A stretch of DNA of 32,116 bases from Candidatus Mailhella merdavium (GTDB lineage Bacteria > Desulfobacterota > Desulfovibrionia > Desulfovibrionales > Desulfovibrionaceae), in contig DWXS01000061.1 in NCBI GenBank assembly GCA_019119045.1, positions 1 to 32,116 on the forward strand. Reading direction: 5' to 3'. Positions within the stretch are counted from its first letter, which is position 1. The number at the start of each line of letters is the position of its first letter. The notes under the pieces were generated by a model that saw only the letters and a program-made list of their open reading frames with translations, searched no databases and was not told where the DNA came from. A program made the position numbers and the translations under genes. Positions 24,208 through 31,698 of the stretch are shown here, piece by piece.

Positions 24208-25867
24208 GCACCGGGCTGATATTCTTTTTTCTTCTGAAGGCTTCGGCCAGAGCCAGGCGAATCAGTACTGCCACCCCCGCCGCACCGAAAATCAGCGTTC
24301 CCATCGCTGAAGCCGGACCGAGATTGCCGGAATCATACATCTGAAGAACGGAAACGGAAGCCACAGTCAGATCGGCTGAACACAGAAAGACCACGGCGGA
24401 TACCGTAGTCAGCGTGTTGATAAAAAGATACAGAAAGAGATCGGCGACCGTTCCCGCACACTGGGGCAGAATTACCCTTAAAAAAGTACTCCATGCAGGC
24501 ACTCCCAATAAGCGACCTGCATTTTCACAGTTACGATCCACTTTTTCCAGTGCGACGGAACAAGTCATATGCCCCACGGTAGAAAAGTGTATCACAGTGT
24601 TGGCGACAAGCAGAAAAAACGAGCCGTACAGCACACCGTACCAGCTCCCCGGCTCATTAAAGGCAAAAATATACGTCAGACCCAGCACCGTACCGGGCAA
24701 GCCCAGAGGTAACAGGAGCAGCCCTCGATACAGAAAGGCCAGAGCTGAAGACATGCCTCCGCGACCTGCAAGCCATGCCCAAAAAAACAACAGTCCCGTT
24801 CCAAATACGGCCACACAAAAGGCCAGACGCAGGGAGGTCAGAAAAGGCGCCCAGCTATAACCGAGATTTTCAAAGGCATAATTATCCAGACACAAACTGA
24901 GATCATAGGGCCAGAAAACCATAAAGGACGCAACAAGTACCATACCGCACACAGCCAGCAAAGCAGCTGTCACAGTCCAGATGACGACGGCAAAGCAGCT
25001 ATCCCGCACAGGTGAAGCTCGGAGAAACAAAGCCCCCCCACTTGCACTTCCCATACGGGCCTGCCCTCGTCTGGCCATGCAGTCCAAAGTTACCGTAAGT
25101 GCCGTAGGCAGAAGAAGAACCAGACTCACAACGGCCCCCATGCCGAAATCCTGCTGCCCAATAACCTGCCGATAAATCTCCGTGGACAGCATGGAATAGT
25201 TTCCCGCCAGCACCTTGGGGACGCCGAAATCCGTAAGCGTAAGCGTGAATGTGACCAGCGCAGCGCTGACAAGTCCATAACGTGCGCCGGGCAGAGTGAC
25301 CGTTAAAAAGCGCCGAACAGCCCCTGCGCCCAGGCCGGAAGCAGCTGCATACAGGCGCCTGTCTACACGCTCCAAACTGGTCCGCAACAGCAGCGTCGCA
25401 TGGGGGAGACAAAAAAATACGCTCCCCATGATCACACCCAGCGGGCCATATAACTCATGGCCGCAGAGCAGCCAGCCAAGCGGCCCCTGTGCGCCGACCA
25501 GATAGACAAGTCCTATGCCAGGCAGCATGGAGGGCATGAACAGAGGAGCAAGAACCAGCACGGAGCAGAGACGTTTCCCCGGCATCTTGGTATGGGTTGT
25601 CCCGTAGGCCAGTACAAAAGCCAGCAATACGGTGAGTACGGTAGCAACAGCGGCAACGATAAGAGAATGAACAAGCGCGGCCGGCAGCCCCGGAGTTTCC
25701 AGATAGGCGGAAAAATTCGCCAAGCCTACAAAGTCGCCGTCATCGTCTTCCAGGCTGCGGGTAAGCAACATAAAAACCGGATGCAGGAGAAAAACATACA
25801 GCACATAGAGAAGAAAAGCGCCTCCAACATCCGCCGCAGGAAGACGCCAGATACGGCGAACATTCAT
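24185..25867 (-). CDS. ABC importer permease, fused double domain (PhnU2/FbpB type)
   Basis: 560-aa inner-membrane permease with about 12 helices made of two binding-protein-dependent permease halves in one chain. The EAA-type cytoplasmic loops are visible twice: ASGLGAGAVRRFLTVTLPGA in the first half and AGRLLGVPAWSTFLRVILPQ in the second. This fused form is known for iron(III) (FbpB), thiamin (ThiP) and putative 2-aminoethylphosphonate (PhnU2) importers. The adjacent binding protein points to the last. Its ATG at 25867 overlaps the ATPase stop (ATGA), and its own end overlaps the YidC-like fusion, so translation is probably coupled. Substrate is inferred from the binding protein, not from this sequence. 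Confidence 0.85.
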   Translation of the reverse strand: MNVRRIWRLPAADVGGAFLLYVLYVFLLHPVFMLLTRSLEDDDGDFVGLANFSAYLETPGLPAALVHSLIVAAVATVLTVLLAFVLAYGTTHTKMPGKRLCSVLVLAPLFMPSMLPGIGLVYLVGAQGPLGWLLCGHELYGPLGVIMGSVFFCLPHATLLLRTSLERVDRRLYAAASGLGAGAVRRFLTVTLPGARYGLVSAALVTFTLTLTDFGVPKVLAGNYSMLSTEIYRQVIGQQDFGMGAVVSLVLLLPTALTVTLDCMARRGQARMGSASGGALFLRASPVRDSCFAVVIWTVTAALLAVCGMVLVASFMVFWPYDLSLCLDNYAFENLGYSWAPFLTSLRLAFCVAVFGTGLLFFWAWLAGRGGMSSALAFLYRGLLLLPLGLPGTVLGLTYIFAFNEPGSWYGVLYGSFFLLVANTVIHFSTVGHMTCSVALEKVDRNCENAGRLLGVPAWSTFLRVILPQCAGTVADLFLYLFINTLTTVSAVVFLCSADLTVASVSVLQMYDSGNLGPASAMGTLIFGAAGVAVLIRLALAEAFRRKKNISPVHGGKARV

Positions 25868-26910
25868 GCGCCGCCCCCCTGTCTATCTTCCGTGCAATCC
25901 TCTTCTTCCGGGCAGTCCCATATGCGGAGCAAGTCCTGCGGCAAACGCACAGCCACAAGATCTCGGACGGCAAAGGGCAAGGCCTCAGAGGGAGACAAAT
26001 CCGCATGAATTCTGGTTGCATAATCTTGAAGCAGAAGCAGCAGACGCACATGCTTCCCCATGTAGTGTACAGCCTCCACCCTCGCGGCCCAGGTATTGCA
26101 GGCACCTAAAGAAAGCTCCGTAGCCTCAAGCACCCGTACATCTTCGTAGCGAATACCGCAGATTTTTCCCTTCTCCGTTCCGGGCGCAATAAAAAAATTC
26201 ATGTCACCCACAAAACGGGCTACAGACAGGGTTTGCGGGGTACGCCATATTTCTTCCGGCGTCCCCGTCTGTTCAACGTGCCCCCTGCCCATGACAACAA
26301 TTCGATCTGCAAGAGCCAGAGCTTCTTGCTGATCGTGTGTGACCATAACCGTCGTCACGCCGATTCTGCGTTGCAAAGCACGCAATTCTTCACCAAGTCG
26401 GATGCGCACCCGGGCATCCAAAGCGGAAAGAGGTTCATCCAGCAACAGTACGGAAGGAACAGGAGCCAGCGCACGAGCAAGAGCAACGCGTTGTTGTTCA
26501 CCGCCGGAAAGCTGGGCAGGACGTCGATCCGCGCAATTCTTCAATCCCACGAGTTCCAGCATTTCCGCCACGCGGCTATTCCTGCGAGATCGAGGCCACG
26601 CCGCTCCGCGAAGGCCATAGGCAATATTGTCCGCAACACAAAGGTTGGGAAACAGTGCGTAGCTCTGGAATACCATGCCGCAGCGACGCCGCTCCGGAGC
26701 TTCGTGCGTAATATCGCGCCCATCCAGACGAACCGTTCCTGTTGCTGGTTCGACAATTCCGGCAATACAATTCAACAGGCTTGTCTTGCCGCAACCGGAT
26801 GGACCGAGCAGACAAAGAAATTCCCCCTGCTCCACATCAAGATCAGTAGGCTTAAGTACCGGAGTTCGCCCATAACATACGGAAATTTCATGTAGTTCGA
26901 GAAAACCCAT
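25864..26910 (-). CDS. ABC importer ATPase (PhnT2/PotA type)
   Basis: 348-aa ATPase energising the neighbouring permease. Walker A GPSGCGKTS (36-44), Q-loop FQSYALFPNL (81-90), signature LSGGEQQRVALARAL (134-148), Walker B LLLDEPLSALD (155-165) and switch His192 are intact. The part after about residue 240 is a TOBE-like regulatory domain (MNFFIAPG to VRLPQDLLRIWD). It belongs to the CUT1/iron/spermidine/phosphonate ATPase group. The ATG at 26910 lies one base after the TGA of the binding-protein gene, and the stop overlaps the permease start, which fits an operon. The frame is open upstream to 27000, but that part overlaps the binding-protein gene and lacks likeness. Confidence 0.88.
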   Translation of the reverse strand: MGFLELHEISVCYGRTPVLKPTDLDVEQGEFLCLLGPSGCGKTSLLNCIAGIVEPATGTVRLDGRDITHEAPERRRCGMVFQSYALFPNLCVADNIAYGLRGAAWPRSRRNSRVAEMLELVGLKNCADRRPAQLSGGEQQRVALARALAPVPSVLLLDEPLSALDARVRIRLGEELRALQRRIGVTTVMVTHDQQEALALADRIVVMGRGHVEQTGTPEEIWRTPQTLSVARFVGDMNFFIAPGTEKGKICGIRYEDVRVLEATELSLGACNTWAARVEAVHYMGKHVRLLLLLQDYATRIHADLSPSEALPFAVRDLVAVRLPQDLLRIWDCPEEEDCTEDRQGGGA

Positions 26911-26911
26911 A

Positions 26912-27919
26912 TCAGTTGCCGTAACGAACGCGCCACGCGTCCAGCAGACGTTCTCTGTTGTCGGCCCCCCACTGATGATCCATGGGCGCAAGACGTTCAA
27001 AAGAGGTTTTATCCGTCACAAATTCCGTTCGTGTCGGAATGGCGGCGAAACTTGCGCCAATCTTTGCCACAGCTTCGGAACAACCGAAATCCATGAGACG
27101 TCGGGCGGCTTCCAGATTCTGCGTTCCTCTGACAATGGCACAGGACTCCATTTCCCACCCGGCCTTATCCGGCATGATGACATCCAGCGGAGCGCGGCGT
27201 TTCAGAAAAGGCTCTGCAAAGGCTCTGGTACTCAGACCGATGGGCACTTCCCCCTGTGCGGCCATAGCCGCCGGACGTGCGCCGGATGGAGCAAGCATCT
27301 TGAGGTTTGCATACAGGGCATCCATATATGCCCAGGCCTTTTCTTCCCCCCACATCTGCATCCAGGCGGCCAGATTCATATAGCCGGAACCAGACGCGGC
27401 AGGATCGGGCATGACAATCAGTCCCTTGTATTCCGGACGGATCAAATCTTCCCAGCTTTTCGGGGCGGACAGGCCGCGTTTTTCCATTTCCGGCCGGTTC
27501 ACACAGAAGCCCGTGCCATAGGCATGAAGTCCTACCCAGCAAGGCTCGTCAGAGCTGTCGCGCATTGCGGGGTAAATCTTGTCAAAATCACGAGGAGTAT
27601 AGGATTCCAGCATTCCCTGCGCCTTAAATACCAGCAGGGAACTTGTTGCAAGCCCGAATATGACATCTGCCCGGGGGTTTTCCTTTTCTGCCAGAATTCT
27701 GGCCGTAATGGTACCTGTCCCTTCGCGCAGCCATTTGATGCGGATATCAGGATTCGCCTCTTCAAAAGCCTTTTTATATTTGGGCAGCCACTCCGGCTCT
27801 ATGGCGGTATACACAAGAAGCGTCGTTTCGGCATGTGCCGTGCGTGCGCCCTCCCCCCCAAAAGAGGCGGCTATCATAGTAGCAAGAACAACCCAAAGAA
27901 AAAACACTCGATTTTTCAT
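26912..27919 (-). CDS. Periplasmic binding protein, probable 2-aminoethylphosphonate (PhnS2-like)
   Basis: 335-aa extracellular solute-binding protein. The signal peptide MKNRVFFLWVVLATMIAASF continues to ARTAHA, with cleavage before ETTLLVYTA. The mature sequence follows, from memory of the family, the PhnS2 group of the iron/AEP binding proteins: VYTAIEPEWLPKYKKAFE, NPDIRIKWLREGTGTITARI, AEKENPRADVIFGLA, SWEDLIRPEYKGLIVMPDPA, GSGYMNLAAWMQMWGEEKAW and YMDALYANL. The closest alternatives are Fe(III)-binding FbpA/AfuA proteins; I do not see their iron-coordinating Tyr-Tyr pair. No phosphonate breakdown gene (phnW, phnX, phnA) lies in this window. It starts 2 nt after the cytidylyltransferase stop. 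Confidence 0.78.
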   Translation of the reverse strand: MKNRVFFLWVVLATMIAASFGGEGARTAHAETTLLVYTAIEPEWLPKYKKAFEEANPDIRIKWLREGTGTITARILAEKENPRADVIFGLATSSLLVFKAQGMLESYTPRDFDKIYPAMRDSSDEPCWVGLHAYGTGFCVNRPEMEKRGLSAPKSWEDLIRPEYKGLIVMPDPAASGSGYMNLAAWMQMWGEEKAWAYMDALYANLKMLAPSGARPAAMAAQGEVPIGLSTRAFAEPFLKRRAPLDVIMPDKAGWEMESCAIVRGTQNLEAARRLMDFGCSEAVAKIGASFAAIPTRTEFVTDKTSFERLAPMDHQWGADNRERLLDAWRVRYGN

Positions 27920-27921
27920 AG

Positions 27922-28395
27922 CTAATCCAGCCTGAACTCTTTTTTGATGGTTTCAAACAATGCGCGAGCCACTCGATCGCTTCCCTCTGCCCGTTCCTGC
28001 CGGATATTGATGGCTATGAGGCTGTCCAGAACGCGGCGGCGTAACTCTGAGCTGCTGACGCCTTCGGTACGGGGGAAAACCGCCAACTTTTCCGGGGGAA
28101 TGATATTGGAATTGTCGTCTCCATGTACAAGTAGATCTATATTGTGTTTTACCAGAAAAGCGTCGTCAATCAGCCAGTTGGAGGGCACGACCTCGTCCAC
28201 ATAGCGGATACTTTCCAGAATTTCACGGCGCTCCGCATAGGAAAGTTCCGGTTTGTATCCCTTTTTCTTTTCAACCTCCTCATCAGTAGTTAGTGCGACG
28301 ATCACGGAGCCAAGCTCACTGGCCTTTTTCAACAGGCGGATATGGCCGTGATGAATGAGCGTGGCGGACATATCCACCATAATACGCTTTTTCAT
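27922..28395 (-). CDS. TagD-like CTP:phosphoalcohol cytidylyltransferase
   Basis: 157-aa cytoplasmic nucleotidyltransferase predicted to make a CDP- or CMP-activated head group. HxGH is present (HHGH, 15-18) followed by IRLLKKASELG. AERREILESIRYVDEVVP, HNIDLLVHGDD and FPRTEGVSSSELRRRVL match TagD (glycerol-3-phosphate) and ECT (phosphoethanolamine) cytidylyltransferases almost segment by segment. The usual GTFD just before HxGH is replaced by MSAT, and the C-terminus is about 25 residues longer than TagD. GAGGAAAAGCT precedes the ATG. It is the first gene of the tightly packed minus-strand cluster. Substrate could be glycerol-3-phosphate, ethanolamine phosphate or a phosphonate; the sequence does not decide. 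Confidence 0.8.
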   Translation of the reverse strand: MKKRIMVDMSATLIHHGHIRLLKKASELGSVIVALTTDEEVEKKKGYKPELSYAERREILESIRYVDEVVPSNWLIDDAFLVKHNIDLLVHGDDNSNIIPPEKLAVFPRTEGVSSSELRRRVLDSLIAINIRQERAEGSDRVARALFETIKKEFRLD

Positions 28396-28473
28396 AGCTT
28401 TTCCTCTTCAGGCAACAAGTTCACACACGCCACACTCGCGCCCCCTTCTGCAGTTTTCGATAAAGCGATGAAG

Positions 28474-28527
28474 AGAACGGACTGAGCTTGTTTCCGACGC
28501 ACTGCTGACAGCGCTACAGTCCGTTCT
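28474..28527. repeat. Perfect 10-bp inverted repeat upstream of the cluster
   Basis: AGAACGGACT (28474-28483) and AGTCCGTTCT (28518-28527) are exact inverted copies with 34 nt between them. They lie in the 226-nt gap between the ArnT-like gene end and the cytidylyltransferase start. No T-run follows on the minus strand, so it is not a typical terminator. A weak -10-like CATAAT lies beside it (28540-28535, minus). Confidence 0.4.
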
Positions 28528-28621
28528 GCCGGCAATTATGATAAGTCTAAGGTGTCCCTTCCAGGACTAAAGGAAAAAGCGGCCACAAGCAAGCCGGAAT
28601 ACCGTTTAAATATGCCTTTTA

Positions 28622-30166
28622 CTACTTCCTTTCCAGAATAAACAGTGTCAGATAGTCGTTATCCGTGGTCTGAATCAGAATACGTTCACGCACGTCAAAA
28701 TCCGGGCTTGATCCTTCGCGCAGAAAGTCGGGCGGCGTGGTGTCCGTATCCACAAGCACGAAGCGAGATTCTGGAATTTCCGTCGTGGAAGCTACGCAGA
28801 TGACATCCCTGCCTACTTCCCATTCCTCGACCGGCCCGACGCCGTCCAGCGAATAGAACGGCAGTTCCGCCAACTGCGGCAGGCTGTGCAGTTCCTCAAG
28901 CGAGTAGGACGGCGCAACCTTCTGGACGACGGGGCGGGTCGAACCCATGCGAAAGGCCGCAAATATGGCACAGAACATCAGCAGACAGGTGACGGATACG
29001 ACGCGGGTCTGGTGTTTCAGCCCATAGGCCCCGATAATCAGTGCCAGAAGGGCGAACAGCAGCGCATAAACAAGATAGTCCTGATGGCTCCAGGCGATAA
29101 AGATGCAGATAGCTGCGGCAACCAGCGCGCCCACACCTATATGAACGCGGATGATGCCTTGTTCAAAGCGGGTAAGCGTCCCCTGTTCCAGACCGAGAAC
29201 CCAGTGCCGGAGTATACCGGCCGTCATCAGCGCATAGGGAACCAGCGCCGGCATCATGTAGCGTTCCTTCTTTTCCGGCACGAGAGAAAGCAGCAACAGG
29301 GAAAGGCCGAACCAGCAGAGCAGGAATTTGTGATCGGCCCAATCCTCCGCGCTTTCGCCCTTGTTGATCTTCCGGCCGCCCAGACCGGCCAGGGCGGGAA
29401 GTGCCCAGGCTCCGGCAAAGGCCGGGAAGGAAAGATAAAAATACAGCGGCGCGGTATGTCTGTTCGCCCAGGCGCTGACTTCCCCTTTGGCCACGACTTC
29501 CGCGACGTGAGGGACGGCGAGATAGACATAGAGATACCACAGAGAACCGAGAAGCACCCCGAAAATCAGAATGATCGCCAGTCTTTTCCAGGGGATGGGG
29601 CGGCGGAACAGAAGCATGGCTGCCAGAAAGGGCAAAAGCATGGTATAAAACTGGACTGGCCCCTTGCTGAGCAGGGAGGCCGCCATACAGAGAATGCCCG
29701 CCACAAGCCAGCCTTTTCCGGGCTGGAGCAGCGCCGCAAGCGCGCCGGTCATGAAAACGACGGAGTATATATCCCATGAATTGGCCGTCCCCAGCTTGAT
29801 GGTCATCAGCATGGAGGCCCCGACAAGTCCGGCGTAGAAATTCGCCCTGCTTTCCCCGCACAGCAGACGATGCAGATCAAAGCAGAACACCCCCAGCAGC
29901 GCCGTGACCAGAATGACCGGCATATGCAGTGCAAGCAGGGAAGGAGACGGATCCAGAAGAAAGACCGGTGCAGTCAGCCAGACCGGCAGAGGAGGCTTGT
30001 TCAGACGGATTTCGGTAAACAGATGAGGAATGAGCCAGTCCCCGTCAAGGGCCATGCTCTGGGCCGAAATAAGATTCCGCGCTTCCATGATCCCCGTGCC
30101 GAACACATAGACCAGAGGAATGAGTACGAGCAGGGAAAAGAGAAAAAGGGCGATTCGCTGTTTCAT
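28622..30166 (-). CDS. ArnT-like GT-C glycosyltransferase (GT39/GT83)
   Basis: 514-aa integral membrane glycosyltransferase with about 11-12 helices and a C-terminal soluble part. The first periplasmic loop has EARNLISAQSMALDGDWLIP (28-47) with the expected acidic catalytic residue Glu28, then RLNKPPLPVWL (54-64), as in ArnT and dolichyl-phosphate-sugar transferases. EKKERYMMPALVPYALM near residue 300 matches the conserved ArnT segment. These enzymes take a sugar from a polyprenyl-phosphate donor and attach it to lipid A, core or protein in the periplasm. It follows the LAB_N and GT2 genes on the same strand with a 31-nt gap, so the donor is probably made by that GT2. Confidence 0.85.
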   Translation of the reverse strand: MKQRIALFLFSLLVLIPLVYVFGTGIMEARNLISAQSMALDGDWLIPHLFTEIRLNKPPLPVWLTAPVFLLDPSPSLLALHMPVILVTALLGVFCFDLHRLLCGESRANFYAGLVGASMLMTIKLGTANSWDIYSVVFMTGALAALLQPGKGWLVAGILCMAASLLSKGPVQFYTMLLPFLAAMLLFRRPIPWKRLAIILIFGVLLGSLWYLYVYLAVPHVAEVVAKGEVSAWANRHTAPLYFYLSFPAFAGAWALPALAGLGGRKINKGESAEDWADHKFLLCWFGLSLLLLSLVPEKKERYMMPALVPYALMTAGILRHWVLGLEQGTLTRFEQGIIRVHIGVGALVAAAICIFIAWSHQDYLVYALLFALLALIIGAYGLKHQTRVVSVTCLLMFCAIFAAFRMGSTRPVVQKVAPSYSLEELHSLPQLAELPFYSLDGVGPVEEWEVGRDVICVASTTEIPESRFVLVDTDTTPPDFLREGSSPDFDVRERILIQTTDNDYLTLFILERK

Positions 30167-30197
30167 GAGGGGTAATCCGGGAAAAGAGGACCGCTTC

Positions 30198-30827
30198 TCA
30201 CACCTGCCGCGAACTGCGCAGCCCGAGCAGGATGTTGCGGGAATAGGCGATCAGACCGAGGCTCTGACCGAGTATCAGCACAATGTCCAGACGCAGCACG
30301 CCGTAAAGACAGATAAGGAGGGAACCGGTGAGACTGATGATCCAGAAGCCCATGGGCAGTACGGATATTCCGCGCCTTGCGGAGTACCACCACTGATACA
30401 CGAAACGCAGCGTGAACAGGGCCTGACTGGCGCAGCCGAAAACCAGCAGAGGCAGAGGTATATCGGGATTGCGGAACAGCGTTGCCGCCAGAGGCACGGC
30501 AAGGGCCACGGCCGAGGCGGCCGCAGGAGGAAGTATCAGCAGCAATATACGGCACGGCAGAGGAATTCCTCTCCACAGACCGTTGGCCTTCAGGTTCCAG
30601 AGATAGATATAATACGAAAGAAGCTGGCCGAGGATGATCGCGAAATCGTTCCGCAGCCAGCCGTACAGCAGAAGCAGAAGGGAACCGCAGATGCTGAATA
30701 CCCAGAACAGGGAAGGAGAAACGATTTTTTTCGCCCGTTCGCTCTTCACCCACTGATGAAGCATACGGAGGGAAAAAAAGCCCTGCGCCAGCAGCCCCAC
30801 CCCGGTGACAAGAAGGTATTCCCTCAT
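30198..30827 (-). CDS. Tandem LAB_N-domain membrane protein
   Basis: 209-aa membrane protein with two copies of the lipid-A-biosynthesis N-terminal (LAB_N) domain. Copy one: FSLRMLHQWVKSERAKKIVS, FWVFSICGSLLLLLYGWLR, DFAIILGQLLSYYIYLWNL. Copy two: FTLRFVYQWWYSARRG, FWIISLTGSLLICLYGVLR, DIVLILGQSLGLIAYSRNI. The copies are separated by two further hydrophobic stretches. The domain is found fused to some LpxB proteins and in lipid A or polyprenyl-sugar modification loci; its molecular role is not well defined. The start ATG overlaps the GT2 stop (ATGA), so the two are translationally coupled. Confidence 0.85.
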   Translation of the reverse strand: MREYLLVTGVGLLAQGFFSLRMLHQWVKSERAKKIVSPSLFWVFSICGSLLLLLYGWLRNDFAIILGQLLSYYIYLWNLKANGLWRGIPLPCRILLLILPPAAASAVALAVPLAATLFRNPDIPLPLLVFGCASQALFTLRFVYQWWYSARRGISVLPMGFWIISLTGSLLICLYGVLRLDIVLILGQSLGLIAYSRNILLGLRSSRQV

Positions 30828-31579
30828 GAATGCCTGTCCTCAAGGTTGGCGGCGGCCACCTTGTATGCAATATGCCTTTTCTTCATCCAGCGCACGGCCA
30901 GACAGTCCACAAAGGGCGAAACCAGCCTGTTCCGGAGGTTGAACTTGGACACGCCCGCAACCCGGGGAAAATGCGACACGTCCACCTGCTTGACCTTTCC
31001 GCCGTATATCTGAACCAGCGCGGGGAAAAATCTGTGCATTCCCTTGAAGAAGGGAAGAGCCTGCGCAAGATCCGTGCGCATGACCTTGAGCGGGCACCCC
31101 GTATCGCGTGCGCCGTCCCCGGTCATCATGCGACGGAAGGCGTTGGCAACGCGGGACTGAAATTTCTTGAAGCCCGTGTCCTTCCGTCTGGCCCGGACTC
31201 CTGCCACCAGTTCATATTCCTCAATCCAGGGCAGAAGGAGGTTCAATTCCTCCGGAGCGGTCTGCAAATCCGCGTCGATATAGGCCAGATACGGGGAACG
31301 GACGCGATCCATCCCCGCCTTCAGGGCCGTACTCAGACCGCAGTTGTGTTCCAGCTCGATGAAGAAAAAGGCTTCATGTTCCGCACAGGCCGCGCGGATG
31401 CGTTCCCCGCTGCCGTCCGTGGAACCGTCGTTGATGAACAGCACGCAGGCAGAGCGGGACGCCTGCGGAAGAAAGGCCGCAAGTCTGGCCGTCAGCGCCG
31501 GCATGTTGTCCACCTCGTTGTACACTGGGACGAGGATCGTCAATTCGTACTGAGCGGTCTGATTCTGCTGTGATGTCAT
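30824..31579 (-). CDS. GT2 polyprenyl-phosphate glycosyltransferase
   Basis: 251-aa family 2 glycosyltransferase of the dolichol-/undecaprenyl-phosphate sugar synthase group. LTILVPVYNEVDNMPAL (13-29), FINDGSTDGS (48-57) and IDADLQTAPEEL (101-112, the DxD-type metal site) form the GT-A core. GDGARDTGCPLKVMR and a conserved RFFPAL follow. It lacks the two C-terminal membrane helices of ArnC/GtrB, so it resembles DPM1-type soluble enzymes that act at the membrane surface. GGAGAAACAACA precedes the ATG. The following LAB_N and ArnT-like genes suggest it supplies their polyprenyl-phosphate sugar. Confidence 0.88.
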   Translation of the reverse strand: MTSQQNQTAQYELTILVPVYNEVDNMPALTARLAAFLPQASRSACVLFINDGSTDGSGERIRAACAEHEAFFFIELEHNCGLSTALKAGMDRVRSPYLAYIDADLQTAPEELNLLLPWIEEYELVAGVRARRKDTGFKKFQSRVANAFRRMMTGDGARDTGCPLKVMRTDLAQALPFFKGMHRFFPALVQIYGGKVKQVDVSHFPRVAGVSKFNLRNRLVSPFVDCLAVRWMKKRHIAYKVAAANLEDRHS

Positions 31580-31698
31580 TGTTGTTTCTCCATGGTCTCC
31601 GCCGCATTGCCCGTACGGAACGGCATGATCTCAGAGCGGCCGGAAGCAGTGTATGCCAGCAGGGCTGCCGGACGGGAACCATACTCCGGACGCGTTCG

